Of a stretch of 63,028 nucleotides of DNA, positions 31,636-40,795 are shown in pieces (position 1 is the stretch's first letter; every line of letters starts with the position of its first letter). The notes under the pieces were generated by a model. That model searched no databases. It had not been told where the DNA came from and worked only from the letters and a program-made list of their open reading frames with translations. The translations under genes and the position numbers were made by a program. Source of the stretch: Elusimicrobia bacterium RIFOXYA2_FULL_47_53 (GTDB lineage: Bacteria > Elusimicrobiota > Endomicrobiia > Endomicrobiales > XYA2-FULL-47-53); assembly GCA_001800315.1 (NCBI GenBank), contig MGVE01000012.1, forward strand, positions 1 to 63,028. The letters are read 5' to 3'.

Positions 31636-32205
31636 TTACTTCTTCTCTCTTAAAACAACCCTGTCCTGGCCGTCAACTTCCTCCAGCTCCACGGCTATGG
31701 ACTCGTCTTTTGAGGTTAGAAATTTTTTTCCGACGAAATTTGGCTCTATCGGCAGTTCCCTGTGGCCTCTGTCAACAAGCACTGCCAGTTCTATCGTTTG
31801 CGGCCTGCCGAAATCCATTATTTCGTCAAGCGCCGCCCTTATGCTTCTTCCGGTAAATATGACATCGTCAACTAAAACTATTTTCTTGCCCACAATATCA
31901 AAGGAGATATCGGTTTCTCTTACCTGCGGCGGCAGATCCATGGAGCCGACATCGTCGCGGTAAAGGTTAATATCAATCATGCCGAACGGGATATTCTTGT
32001 TGCCCTCCGAAAGCCCGCCGGAAATAATCTCATTATGAATTCTTCTGGCTACCGGGACGCCTCTGCTCTGAATGCCTACTATACAAAGATCCTTTACTCC
32101 AAAGTTCTTTTCAACTATCTCGTGGGCCAGCCGCTTTATGGTTCGGCTGATCTCAACTTTATTCATTATTACTTTTTTTTCAATATCTTTGTCAGTTTTT
32201 GCCAT
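31636..32205 (-). CDS. pyrR: PyrR, pyrimidine regulator / uracil phosphoribosyltransferase
   Basis: PyrR binds pyr mRNA leaders in response to UMP/UTP in Gram-positive bacteria and has uracil phosphoribosyltransferase activity. The 189-residue protein has VEISRTIKRLAHEIVEKN, CIVGIQSRGVPVARRI and the PRPP loop VLVDDVIFTGRSIRAALD with DRGHRELPIEPNFVGK. It lies 10 bp after purE and upstream of pyrB, consistent with control of the downstream pyr genes. Confidence 0.95.
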   Translation of the reverse strand: MAKTDKDIEKKVIMNKVEISRTIKRLAHEIVEKNFGVKDLCIVGIQSRGVPVARRIHNEIISGGLSEGNKNIPFGMIDINLYRDDVGSMDLPPQVRETDISFDIVGKKIVLVDDVIFTGRSIRAALDEIMDFGRPQTIELAVLVDRGHRELPIEPNFVGKKFLTSKDESIAVELEEVDGQDRVVLREKK

Positions 32206-32215
32206 GATAACCCGG

Positions 32216-32746
32216 TTATTTTTTAACAGATTCTATATATTTTTCCACGCCCATTTTCTGAAGCGCGGCGTCCTTTTTTTCAATGCCGAGAGCCATCTTC
32301 TTTCTGTAAGCTGTGAGTTTTGCTTTTATCGGTCTATATTTAACAGAAAGTATCTCTGCCGCTAAAACCGCGGCATTTACAGCGCCGGCCTTACCTATAG
32401 CAACGGTCGCCACGGGTATGCCCGGAGGCATCTGAACTATTGAAAAAAGAGAGTCAAGCCCGGTTAGGGACTTGCCTTCAATGGGTATGCCTATTACCGG
32501 CTGAGTAGTTTCCGAAGCGACCACTCCGGGCAGCGCGGCGGCCATACCCGCGGCCGCGATGAAAACTTCGGCTCCGTTAGACTGGGCTGACCTGACGCAT
32601 TGTTTAACTTTCTGGGGAGTACGGTGAGCGGAAGCGACATTTACGCTTGACTTGATTCCTAAATTATCCAGGGTTTTGACCGTTGAACTTATTATCGGAA
32701 GGTCTGAATCCGAGCCGACTATTATCGCTACCTGTATTCTGGGCAT
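32216..32746 (-). CDS. purE: PurE, AIR carboxylation (N5-CAIR mutase or AIR carboxylase)
   Basis: PurE makes CAIR, either from N5-CAIR (class I, with PurK) or directly from AIR and CO2 (class II). The 176-residue protein has GSDSDLPIIS, SAHRTPQKV with catalytic His41, and the loop AGMAAALPGVV. In classical class I enzymes this loop is AGGAAHLPG; here its His is Ala71. SIVQMPPGIPVATVAIG follows. No purK is in the window, so the class is unsettled. It overlaps purD by 1 nt. Confidence 0.93.
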   Translation of the reverse strand: MPRIQVAIIVGSDSDLPIISSTVKTLDNLGIKSSVNVASAHRTPQKVKQCVRSAQSNGAEVFIAAAGMAAALPGVVASETTQPVIGIPIEGKSLTGLDSLFSIVQMPPGIPVATVAIGKAGAVNAAVLAAEILSVKYRPIKAKLTAYRKKMALGIEKKDAALQKMGVEKYIESVKK

Positions 32747-34053
32747 TATTTTACACGCTCCAACGCTCTTTTAGCAATGTCTTTTCTAAAGTGCATGCCG
32801 TCAAATGATATTTCCGAAACGACTTTGTATGCAGTATTGACAGCGTCCTTGATGTTATCCCCCCAACCCGCGGCGCCAAGAACCCTGCCGCCGGCCGTAA
32901 GAAATATTTTGTCATCAGAAATAGGATTCTCAAAGTTCGTGCCTGCGTGAAAAACCGCGGAATTCTGTATCGCCGCGGCCTTATCAAGGCCTTTTATCCC
33001 GGCGCCTTTTTTGAAAGAACCCGGATAACCGCCCGAAGCCATAACGATACAAACCGCGGATTTATTATACCATTCTATTTGGACATTGTCTAACCTGCCT
33101 TCAACTGTTTTTTCCATAATTTCCAGCAGGTCGGTTTTTAGAAGCGGCAGTACAACCTGGGTCTCAGGATCGCCAAACCTGCAGTTAAATTCCAGAACAT
33201 ACGGTTCGCCGGCGCAAATCATTAGCCCTATATAAAGAACCCCTTTATAATCAATCCCCTCATTCTTAAAACCCGCGATCAGCGGCTTAATGATCAAGGC
33301 TTCAAGTTTAGCGCGGATACTATCGTCAAAAACCGGAGCCGGAGCGTAGGCCCCCATGCCGCCTGTATTGGGCCCCAGGTCGCCGTCGTTGACCCTCTTA
33401 TGATCCTGGGATGAAACCATTATCTTATAATTTGTGCCGTCAAGAAAGATGTGTATGGATGCTTCCTCGCCGTCCAAAAACTCTTCAACTACCGCGACGG
33501 CGCCTGCCCCGCCGAACAACTTATCCGACATTATTTCTTTTACCGCGTTTTGAGCCTCAGCGCGGCCCTTGCATACATAAACGCCCTTGCCGGCGGCAAG
33601 ACCGTCGGCTTTCACCACAACCGGTTTATCAACAGGCCATTTTTCAATAAATTCCGAGGCGGTTTTATAATCAGTGAAGGTGTCGTAAGAGGCCGTGGGT
33701 ATGCGGTACTTCTTCATCAGGTCTTTGGAGAATACTTTGCTTGACTCCAGCCGGGCGGATTTCTGGTTTGGGCCGAATATTTTAAGGTTCTTTTTCATAA
33801 AATAGTCGGCTATCCCAGCCGCAAGCGGAGCCTCGGGGCCCACAACCGTAAGCCCCACGCCGTGATCCTCCACAAAACCTGAAAGCGCCTCAAAATCGTC
33901 GGCGCGAATGGGAAGCAGTTCAGCAAGAGAAGCCATGCCGGCGTTTCCTGGCGCGCAGAAAATCTTATCAACACCCGGGCTTTGCCTCAATTTCCAGGCT
34001 ATCGCGTGTTCGCGGCCGCCGCTGCCAATAACAAGCACATTGGTTTTCTTCAC
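32746..34053 (-). CDS. purD: Phosphoribosylamine-glycine ligase
   Basis: PurD makes GAR from phosphoribosylamine, glycine and ATP. The 435-residue ATP-grasp enzyme shows VLVIGSGGREHAIAWKL at the N-terminus, IFCAPGNAGM, VVVKADGLAAGKGVYVC, EEFLDGEEASIHIF, QDHKRVNDGDLGPNTGGMGAY and EFNCRFGDPETQVV. The start codon is GTG, one base after the purF stop. Confidence 0.97.
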   Translation of the reverse strand: MKKTNVLVIGSGGREHAIAWKLRQSPGVDKIFCAPGNAGMASLAELLPIRADDFEALSGFVEDHGVGLTVVGPEAPLAAGIADYFMKKNLKIFGPNQKSARLESSKVFSKDLMKKYRIPTASYDTFTDYKTASEFIEKWPVDKPVVVKADGLAAGKGVYVCKGRAEAQNAVKEIMSDKLFGGAGAVAVVEEFLDGEEASIHIFLDGTNYKIMVSSQDHKRVNDGDLGPNTGGMGAYAPAPVFDDSIRAKLEALIIKPLIAGFKNEGIDYKGVLYIGLMICAGEPYVLEFNCRFGDPETQVVLPLLKTDLLEIMEKTVEGRLDNVQIEWYNKSAVCIVMASGGYPGSFKKGAGIKGLDKAAAIQNSAVFHAGTNFENPISDDKIFLTAGGRVLGAAGWGDNIKDAVNTAYKVVSEISFDGMHFRKDIAKRALERVK

Positions 34054-34054
34054 C

Positions 34055-35416
34055 TTAACATCCCCCGCAGCCTATTTTATATTTTCCCGTAAAGCAGGCG
34101 TCGCAAAACTGGCGGCCCTGGCACCCGGTGGAAGCTTTCATTCCCTCCAGGCTCAGGTAACTTAAGCTGTCCACCTCAAGATATTTCTTTATTTCATTTA
34201 TCGTGTTTTTTGAAGCGATCAGCTCTTTTTTCGTGGGAGTGTCTATGCCGTAGAAACAGGACGATATTATCGGAGGAGAGCTTATCGCGAGATGCACCTG
34301 CTTTGCGCCCGCGTTTCTGATCATCTTGACGAGTTTTCTGCTCGTGGTGCCGCGCACGATAGAATCATCCACCACCACAACGCTCTTACCCTTGAGCACA
34401 TCCTTTACGGGGTTGTATTTTATCTTGGCCCCAAAATCGCGGATATGCTGGCTGGGTTCTATAAAAGTTCTTCCTATATAGTGGTTTCTGATAAGCCCAG
34501 TCTCATAGGGAAGCCCCGATGCCTGGCTGTATCCTATCGCGGCGGTGTTTGCCGAATCGGGAACCGAGATCACGATATCCGCTCCGGCGGCTATGTCTTT
34601 TGTTTCCTGAGCGAGCCTGGCTCCAAGCTCCCTGCGCACCGAATAAACGCTCTTATCAAAAATCATGCTGTCCGGCCTGGAAAAATAAATAAATTCAAAA
34701 ATGCAGAGCGCTAAATCGGGCTTGGGCTTTGCCAGTTTGACTGACTTGACCCCGCTTTTTGATATTACAATCATCTCGCCCGGTTCCACTTCTCTTACAT
34801 ACTTTGCGTTGATGATGTCAAAAGCGCAGGACTCCGAAGCTACAACCCAGCCTGTTCCGATTTTGCCGAGGCAAAGCGGCCTTACTCCCCAAGGGTCGCG
34901 CGCGGCGATAAGTTTTTCCGGCGTCAGGACAACGACGGAATAGGCCCCTTTTACCTTTGAAAGCGCGTATTCCACAGTCTGCTCAATGGTGCCGTGCCCG
35001 TTCGCTTTTGCCACAAGGTGCAGAATAACCTCGCTGTCGGAAGAGGTTTGAAAAATTGAACCGTCTTTTTCAAGCCTTTCACGCCATTCTGCCGCGTTTG
35101 TCAGGTTGCCGTTATGGGCGAGCGCCATCTGGCCTCTCGCGTAATTAATAACCAGAGGCTGAGCGTTCTTTACCGAGCTGATACCGGTAGTGGAATATCT
35201 GACATGTCCGATAGCAGAGTTCCCAGAAAGTTTCTGCAGGTTGTCCTGGTTGAATATATCGGCGACAAGCCCCATCTGCACGAAAGAGTGAATCTGCTTA
35301 CCGTCAGAAGAAGCGATACCGGCGCTCTCCTGCCCCCTATGCTGAAGGGAATAAAGACCAAGATAAGTCAGCTTTGAAGCTTCCGGCCCGTTAAATATTC
35401 CGAATACTCCGCACAT
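34055..35416 (-). CDS. purF: Amidophosphoribosyltransferase, Fe-S type
   Basis: PurF commits PRPP to purine synthesis using glutamine. The N-terminal nucleophile domain starts directly at MCGVFGIFNG, where Cys2 is catalytic, without a propeptide; SLQHRGQESAGIA follows. The phosphoribosyltransferase half has SVVVVDDSIVRGTTSRKLV. Four Cys are placed as in the Bacillus-type [4Fe-4S] enzyme: one in DLALCIFEFIYF, one in IISSCFYGIDTP, and two in QFCDACFTGKY. A GCGGC tail adds more Cys. Length 453. Confidence 0.97.
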   Translation of the reverse strand: MCGVFGIFNGPEASKLTYLGLYSLQHRGQESAGIASSDGKQIHSFVQMGLVADIFNQDNLQKLSGNSAIGHVRYSTTGISSVKNAQPLVINYARGQMALAHNGNLTNAAEWRERLEKDGSIFQTSSDSEVILHLVAKANGHGTIEQTVEYALSKVKGAYSVVVLTPEKLIAARDPWGVRPLCLGKIGTGWVVASESCAFDIINAKYVREVEPGEMIVISKSGVKSVKLAKPKPDLALCIFEFIYFSRPDSMIFDKSVYSVRRELGARLAQETKDIAAGADIVISVPDSANTAAIGYSQASGLPYETGLIRNHYIGRTFIEPSQHIRDFGAKIKYNPVKDVLKGKSVVVVDDSIVRGTTSRKLVKMIRNAGAKQVHLAISSPPIISSCFYGIDTPTKKELIASKNTINEIKKYLEVDSLSYLSLEGMKASTGCQGRQFCDACFTGKYKIGCGGC

Positions 35417-35432
35417 AAAATCTCCCGATGAA

Positions 35433-35753
35433 TCAAATTAACCAAAAAATCATTCCCAGAAACAGCGCCGCGAAAACAGTAGCCAGGATTATGCTCAAAT
35501 ATATATCGTCCGAAAAACGCCTTACCTCAATGACCCTCTTTTTTGGGTCTACATGAGGCCCGGGGATAGCCCTTCTCGCGGAAATAGTGGCTCTTGCCAC
35601 CGTGTATATCTCAACTTTAGGCACATATTCTATAAAACTTCTGCATCTGGCGAGGCCGACCTGCCAGTCTCTTTTGAACATGCAAAATTCCGCAGCCACT
35701 TCATTCTTATCTTTTTTTATCAGATATAAGCAGTTTCTGCATGTTCCCGGCAT
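35433..35753 (-). CDS. Small Cys-rich protein with C-terminal membrane anchor, unknown
   Basis: A 106-residue protein I do not recognise. The first 40 residues carry C5-x2-C8-x15-C24-x12-C37, a likely metal or Fe-S site; the last 22 residues (IYLSIILATVFAALFLGMIF) form a transmembrane helix. It sits between purQ and purF with short gaps (20 and 16 bp), so it is co-transcribed with purine genes, but no purine role is known to me. It could be a tail-anchored zinc-ribbon protein. Confidence 0.7.
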   Translation of the reverse strand: MPGTCRNCLYLIKKDKNEVAAEFCMFKRDWQVGLARCRSFIEYVPKVEIYTVARATISARRAIPGPHVDPKKRVIEVRRFSDDIYLSIILATVFAALFLGMIFWLI

Positions 35754-35773
35754 ATTTATTTTTATCCAAAGCG

Positions 35774-36586
35774 CTATTCGGCGGCTTTAACGGCATTTAT
35801 AAATATCTTAAGCCCCCACGCGGAATCGCCGGAAATAATATCAGCCTCATCCTTTGACGGGCTCTGCCAGGCATGGACGAAGCGTTCCGGGTGAGGCATG
35901 AGCCCAAACACATTGCCTCTTTGATTGCATATTCCGGCTATATCGTTAGTGGAACCGTTGGGATTGAAAGGATATTCAGGTTTAACTCCGCCGGGAGCGC
36001 AGTACCTGAAAGCCACCTGGCCGTTGTCCTCAATTTTATTTAACGCGGAGGATTCTATTGTCACAAATTTCCCCTCGCCATGGGCGACGGGCAGGCGGAT
36101 TACCTCCGGCATTCCGTCAATCCAGAAATTATTTACGGCCTTTTTCGGCCCCTTACCTCTCACGCCTGCTCCCTGGCGCTTTAGATACACCCAGCGGCTC
36201 TCAAATTTGTCGGAATCGTTGAAAGTCAGGGTCGCGGTCTGAGCGTAATCCTTCTCACCGGGCAAAATACCCATTTTGACAAGCACCTGGAAGCCGTTGC
36301 ATATTCCTATAATCGGCTTGGACGCGAAATCAAATTTCCTTATTTCGTCGCCGAGCCTGTATTTCAGCTCGTTAGCCAGAATCTTTCCCGAAGCAATATC
36401 ATCGCCGTAAGAAAAACCTCCGGGAAGCGCCAGTATTTGAAAATCAGAGAGCTTTACCTCCCCGCGGATTATGCTGTTAATATGCACGCGGTCGGCCAAG
36501 GCCCCGGCCATTTCAAAAGCGGCTTTTGTCTCGTAATCGCAGTTAGTGCCCGCGGTTCTTAATATTATAGCTCTGGGTTTTTTCAT
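35774..36586 (-). CDS. purQ: FGAM synthase glutaminase subunit PurQ
   Basis: PurQ releases ammonia from glutamine for PurL. The class I glutaminase has LALPGGFSYGDDIASGKILA, the nucleophile Cys in GICNGFQVLVKMG, and HPERFVHAWQ with the catalytic His and Glu. At 270 residues it is longer than Bacillus PurQ (about 227), matching the longer PurQ form. It follows purL by 24 bp. Confidence 0.95.
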   Translation of the reverse strand: MKKPRAIILRTAGTNCDYETKAAFEMAGALADRVHINSIIRGEVKLSDFQILALPGGFSYGDDIASGKILANELKYRLGDEIRKFDFASKPIIGICNGFQVLVKMGILPGEKDYAQTATLTFNDSDKFESRWVYLKRQGAGVRGKGPKKAVNNFWIDGMPEVIRLPVAHGEGKFVTIESSALNKIEDNGQVAFRYCAPGGVKPEYPFNPNGSTNDIAGICNQRGNVFGLMPHPERFVHAWQSPSKDEADIISGDSAWGLKIFINAVKAAE

Positions 36587-36610
36587 AATTATTCCGTTTG
36601 CTGCGGTAAA

Positions 36611-39007
36611 TTACCAGGCGAGTCTGGCGCTCCAGGCGCCGTGCAGATCAGCAAGCGCCTCGTCAATGAGCTTTTCGTTTTTAATTCCTTTTACTGTGAA
36701 ACGGCCGCCGTTTGCGACTCTGCCGATCATGACGAAATTAAGTCCCGCGAGCTCTCTCTCAAATTTCGCGGCTTTATCGGCCTCAATCTCAACCACAAAG
36801 CGGGAATTTGATTCAGAGAACATAAGCTCGGCGTTTCCCATTTTATTGGCAGGCATGTTAAAGAGCGAACACTCAACGCCTTTATTGCCGGCAAAGGCCA
36901 TCTCGGCAAGCGCCACGGCAAGCCCGCCTTCCGAACAATCGTGACAGGAAGCGACAAAACCTTTGACGATAGCCTTATGAAGAGAGGACATTACACGCTT
37001 TGAAACCGAAGCCTCAACCTTAGGCAGGATGCCACCCTTAATATTTTTTATCTTATTGTAATGCGAGCCGCCCAGTTCGTTCTTTGTCTCGCCAACCACA
37101 TAAATGAGGCTTCCGGGACTCTTAAAATCCATCGTGATTGTTTTTCTGATATCTTCAATCAACCCCATCGCGGAAATAAGCAGGGCCGGCGGTATAGAGT
37201 AAAGCTTCCCCTTAACGGCATATTCGTTATGCAGGCTGTCCTTGCCGGAAATAAACGGGGTTCCGAAAACCTTTGCCATATCATAGCACGCCAGAGAGGC
37301 TCTGACCAAACCGCCCAGCTGATCGGGCCTGTTTGGGTTGCCCCAGCAGAAGTTATCCAGTATGGCTATCTTTGAGGGATCGGCTCCTACGCAGACGGCG
37401 TTCCTTAAAGCCTCGTCAATCGCGGAAGCGGCCATCCAGTAAGGGTCAATCTTTCCGAATTCAGGATTAAGCCCGTTTGAAAGCACTATGCCCTTATAAC
37501 TGTTTTTAACTATCGTGTAGGGCCACACCACAGCGGCATCGCCGGGCCCCTGTTTTGATATATCGCTTCCCTGCAAAGGCTTTATGACGGTCTGGCCCTG
37601 AACTTCATGGTCGTACTGGCGGATTATCCATTCCTTAGAGGCTATATTCAAAGAGCTAAGCAGTGTTTTCAAATCTTTGCCGGCTGAGGATTTTGCGGGC
37701 AGCTTGCCCGCCTTTTCATGTTTCTGCGTCCAGGAAGCTTTGCGAGTCGGGCGGGGCACTCCCTTGTGCATAAATTCCATATCCAGTTCGGCCAAGGCCT
37801 CGTTTTCATACATTACCGTTAAAATCCCGTCGTTGGTGAATTCTCCGATAAAGGTTGCTTCCACATTTTCATCTTCAAACACTTTCAGTATTTTATTTTT
37901 GTTCTTTTTTGGCACCGCCAGAACCATTCGTTCCTGCGCCTCGGAGATCCAAATCTCCCAGGGTTTTAAACCGGGGTATTTAAGGGGCACCTGCTCCAAG
38001 CTCACCCGCACTCCGCATTCCTCGCCGAGCTCGCCCACCGCGCTTGAAAGGCCGCCGGCGCCGCAATCGGTTATCGCCCTGAACAGGCCTAGGTCTCTGG
38101 CTTTAAGCACCGTATCCAGGACTTTCTTTTCAACTATCGCGTTACCTATCTGCACAGCGGTAACATCGCTTTCCTGGTCCAGCTGAACAGATGAAAAAGT
38201 CGCGCCGTGAATGCCGTCGCGCCCGGTTCTTCCTCCGACAACAAGCACCAGGTCGCCGGGCAAAACTTTCTTGAAACATTTATTTTTAGGAATTATCCCC
38301 ATGGTTCCGCAGTAAACAAGCGGATTTGAAGTGTAACCTTCGTCAAAATATACCGCGCCGTTTACTGTCGGTATACCCATCCTGTTGCCGTAATCGCGCA
38401 CGCCGGAAACCACGCCTTTTGCTATTCGCTTGGGATGCAGCACGCCCTCGGGCAGGCGGGACCATTCAAGTTCCGGCTCGCCGAAACAAAAAACATCGGT
38501 ATTGGCCAGAGGTTTTGCGCCAAGCCCAACGCCTAAAACATCTCTTATCACTCCGCCTATGCCCGTCGCGGCGCCTCCGTACGGCTCTAGCGCTGACGGG
38601 TGGTTATGGGTTTCAACCTTAAAGGCTATACCGTATTCCTTATCAAACTCAATTACGCCGGCGTTATCCTTGAAAACCGAAATACACCACTTCTTATTGA
38701 GTTCCTGCGTGGCCCTGAAAACCGTCTCTTTCAAAAGATTATTAAATATCCGCTTATGGGTTTTGCCTTTTTCGTCGGTAAAAGAATATTCCACTATGCC
38801 CGTAAGCGTCTTATGCTTGCAGTGCTCGCTCCAGGTCTGGGCCATGGTTTCCAGTTCCATATCGGTGGGATTTCTCCCCTTCTTATGGAAGTAAGACTTA
38901 ATCCTTTTCATTTCCTCAAGCGAAAGCGACAGGACATTCTCCCTGCTTAACGCGAGAAGTTCATTGTCATTTAAATCCAGAATGTTAACATAATTTTTTT
39001 CAATCAA
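36611..39007 (-). CDS. purL: FGAM synthase synthetase subunit PurL (small type)
   Basis: PurL converts FGAR to FGAM with ATP and ammonia. The 798-residue protein starts NILDLNDNELLALSRENVLSLS and has TMAQTWSEHCKHKT, FKVETHNHPSALEPYGGAATG, VVGGRTGRDGIHGATFSS, TDCGAGGLSSAVGELG and SGKDSLHNEY, i.e. both halves of the small PurL. The start is a TTG overlapping the purS stop by 8 nt, with GGA upstream, so translation is coupled. It needs the separate PurQ and PurS partners that flank it. Confidence 0.96.
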   Translation of the reverse strand: MIEKNYVNILDLNDNELLALSRENVLSLSLEEMKRIKSYFHKKGRNPTDMELETMAQTWSEHCKHKTLTGIVEYSFTDEKGKTHKRIFNNLLKETVFRATQELNKKWCISVFKDNAGVIEFDKEYGIAFKVETHNHPSALEPYGGAATGIGGVIRDVLGVGLGAKPLANTDVFCFGEPELEWSRLPEGVLHPKRIAKGVVSGVRDYGNRMGIPTVNGAVYFDEGYTSNPLVYCGTMGIIPKNKCFKKVLPGDLVLVVGGRTGRDGIHGATFSSVQLDQESDVTAVQIGNAIVEKKVLDTVLKARDLGLFRAITDCGAGGLSSAVGELGEECGVRVSLEQVPLKYPGLKPWEIWISEAQERMVLAVPKKNKNKILKVFEDENVEATFIGEFTNDGILTVMYENEALAELDMEFMHKGVPRPTRKASWTQKHEKAGKLPAKSSAGKDLKTLLSSLNIASKEWIIRQYDHEVQGQTVIKPLQGSDISKQGPGDAAVVWPYTIVKNSYKGIVLSNGLNPEFGKIDPYWMAASAIDEALRNAVCVGADPSKIAILDNFCWGNPNRPDQLGGLVRASLACYDMAKVFGTPFISGKDSLHNEYAVKGKLYSIPPALLISAMGLIEDIRKTITMDFKSPGSLIYVVGETKNELGGSHYNKIKNIKGGILPKVEASVSKRVMSSLHKAIVKGFVASCHDCSEGGLAVALAEMAFAGNKGVECSLFNMPANKMGNAELMFSESNSRFVVEIEADKAAKFERELAGLNFVMIGRVANGGRFTVKGIKNEKLIDEALADLHGAWSARLAW

Positions 39008-39449
39008 TGGAGTATTCCTGAATAATAGGATTTGCGAGAAGCTTTTGCGCTATCTCGGCGGCGGATTTCTTATCAACCTTGCCGGCCAGAATGTATTTAT
39101 GACCCGTGTTCACTTTTACTGGTTTTACAATGCCCAGATCCCTCACGGCCTTAACGACACTGTCGGAAACGGTATCCGTAACGCCTTTTTTAAGCCACAC
39201 TTCAACTTCAACCGTACCGGCCTTCTTTAAGGGGGCAAGAGAGTAATTTTCCGTAACCGGGTCAATGAGAAGTTTCGCCGCGATATCGTTAAGCTCGCTT
39301 TTGCCGAGTTCGCCCTCAATTCTGTACACGGGGTGATATTTGACATGAGGGCGGGACTTCAGATTCATCTCAGCTATTTCATGGCTGATATGCTCGCCGT
39401 GCCTGTCCCGAAAACTGGGCTTTAAATTAATCTGCACTTTTGAAATCAT
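39000..39449 (-). CDS. purS: PurS, tandem two-domain form
   Basis: PurS is the small bridging subunit of the PurLQS complex, normally about 80-90 residues acting as a dimer. This protein has 149 residues and two successive PurS-like units. Unit 1 (about 1-71) begins VQINLKPSFRDRHG and ends KLLIDPVTENYS; unit 2 (about 79-149) begins VEVEVWLKKGVTDTVSDSV and ends KLLANPIIQEYSI, the typical PurS ending. Unit 1 is more diverged. The fusion would give a covalent PurS dimer, as in the N-terminal domain of large PurL. Overlaps purL by 8 nt. Confidence 0.9.
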   Translation of the reverse strand: MISKVQINLKPSFRDRHGEHISHEIAEMNLKSRPHVKYHPVYRIEGELGKSELNDIAAKLLIDPVTENYSLAPLKKAGTVEVEVWLKKGVTDTVSDSVVKAVRDLGIVKPVKVNTGHKYILAGKVDKKSAAEIAQKLLANPIIQEYSID

Positions 39450-39459
39450 TGGTCATCCT

Positions 39460-40347
39460 CTAAAAAGGTTTTCTTCCTGTTATTTTCACATAGGCATCCA
39501 TGTACTTGGCCCTTGTTCCCTTAACGACATCTTCCGGCAGAGTCGGAACCGGAGGCTGTTTATTCCATTTAATTTTCTCAAGATAGTCGCGGACATATTG
39601 TTTGTCCAGGCTGTCCTGGGGCCTGCCTTCGGCGTAAATATCTTTTTCCCAGAAACGCGAAGAATCCGGAGTAAGTATCTCGTCAATCAGAATAACTTTG
39701 CCGTCAAAAATACCGAACTCAAACTTAGTATCGGCAAGAATTATCCCTTTTGTTTCGGCAAAATCCCTGGCCTTACTGTATACTTTTAAAGAATATTCCT
39801 TTAGTTCGTCGGCCAGCTTCTGCCCGACGCGCCTGACGGTTTCCTCAAAAGAAATATTCTCGTCGTGCAGGCCTCCGTCCTCTTTGCTGGAAGGAGTAAA
39901 AATAGCTTCGGGCAGTTTTGAAGATTCCTGCAAACCTTCAGGGAGCGGAATACCGCAAACAGTTCTGGACTTCTGGTATTCCTTCCAGCCGGAACCGGCA
40001 AGATAGCCTCTTACTATGCACTCAATATCAATTCTCTTGGCTTTCTTGACAAGCATGGAGCGGTCTTTGAGAAATGCGTATTGTTTGAGTTTCTGAGGAA
40101 AGTTCTCGTACTCGCCCGTAATCAAGTGGTTTGGCACAATTCCCTGGACAAAATCAAACCAGAACATGGACAGCTTATGCAATACCTTGCCCTTATCCGG
40201 TATTATTGTAGGAATTACATGGTCAAAGGCCGATATGCGGTCTGTTGCCACTATCAGCAGCTGCTGATCTAAATCGTAAACATCTCTTACTTTGCCTCTG
40301 TGCAGAAGCGGTAAATCAATAAGTTCTTTTTCCATTGTCTGAGCCAT
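39460..40347 (-). CDS. purC: SAICAR synthetase
   Basis: PurC joins CAIR and aspartate. The 295-residue protein is of the longer bacterial/yeast type: HRGKVRDVYDL, IVATDRISAFDHVIP, ECIVRGYLAGSGWKEYQ, FTPSSKEDGGLHDENISF, LADTKFEFGIF and ILIDEILTPDSSRFW. The ATG at 40347 follows GGAAGGAAGA. It begins the purC-purS-purL-purQ order after a repeat-rich gap. Confidence 0.97.
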   Translation of the reverse strand: MAQTMEKELIDLPLLHRGKVRDVYDLDQQLLIVATDRISAFDHVIPTIIPDKGKVLHKLSMFWFDFVQGIVPNHLITGEYENFPQKLKQYAFLKDRSMLVKKAKRIDIECIVRGYLAGSGWKEYQKSRTVCGIPLPEGLQESSKLPEAIFTPSSKEDGGLHDENISFEETVRRVGQKLADELKEYSLKVYSKARDFAETKGIILADTKFEFGIFDGKVILIDEILTPDSSRFWEKDIYAEGRPQDSLDKQYVRDYLEKIKWNKQPPVPTLPEDVVKGTRAKYMDAYVKITGRKPF

Positions 40348-40678
40348 TCTTCCTTCCCCCTGTTTATTTGCGCAAGCCTTTTTAAGTTATAAGTTGTAAG
40401 TTTTAAGTTATAAGATAAAGTCTATTGAAAAACCCTTAATAAGACCCTGTCATTGCGAACCCGCAGGGTGAAGCAATCTCGCTTTTCCGTCGGGAACGAC
40501 GAGATTGCCGCGTCGTTGCACTCCTCGCAAAGACGGCACGAAACACTTTTTTAACTGACTCAAGTTATAAGCTATAAGTCAACATCATAAAAAGCAAACA
40601 TCACACTTCATGCAGGCCTTGAACGCCCGACTTACACACGGAGCGAGGGTTGATTCAACAAACCACTCTTCCACACCA
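40348..40678. repeat. Repeat-rich gap between guaA and purC
   Basis: No gene. From the right: AT-rich AAGTTATAAGTTGTAAG words (40383-40430); a large palindromic element (40447-40540) with CATTGCGAACCCGCAGGG, GAAGCAATCTCG, CGAGATTGCCGCGTCG and CTCCTCGCAAAGACGG, the most complete member of this repeat type here; another ATAAGCTATAAG word; and near 40609-40678 a diverged half copy of the guaA-flanking element. Confidence 0.7.
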
Positions 40679-40791
40679 GCGAGTAATAATTTTACATGCA
40701 GGCCTTGAACGCCCGACTTACACTTCTGGGAGGGCGTTCACGGAGCCGATGGCGTGTGGACATCGGCGTCCTGCAGAAAATTATTACGAGC
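40679..40791. repeat. 113-bp three-stem palindrome after guaA (copy 1)
   Basis: Outer arms GCGAGTAATAATTTT-CATGCAGG and CCTGCAG-AAAATTATTACGAGC pair over about 20 bp. They enclose two further hairpins: GAACGCCC...GGGCGTTC and GCCGATGG...CATCGGC. As RNA this would fold into a three-way junction. It starts 4 nt past the guaA stop. The second copy at 42942-43054 is identical at 111 of 113 positions. Confidence 0.88.
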
Positions 40792-40795
40792 GAAA

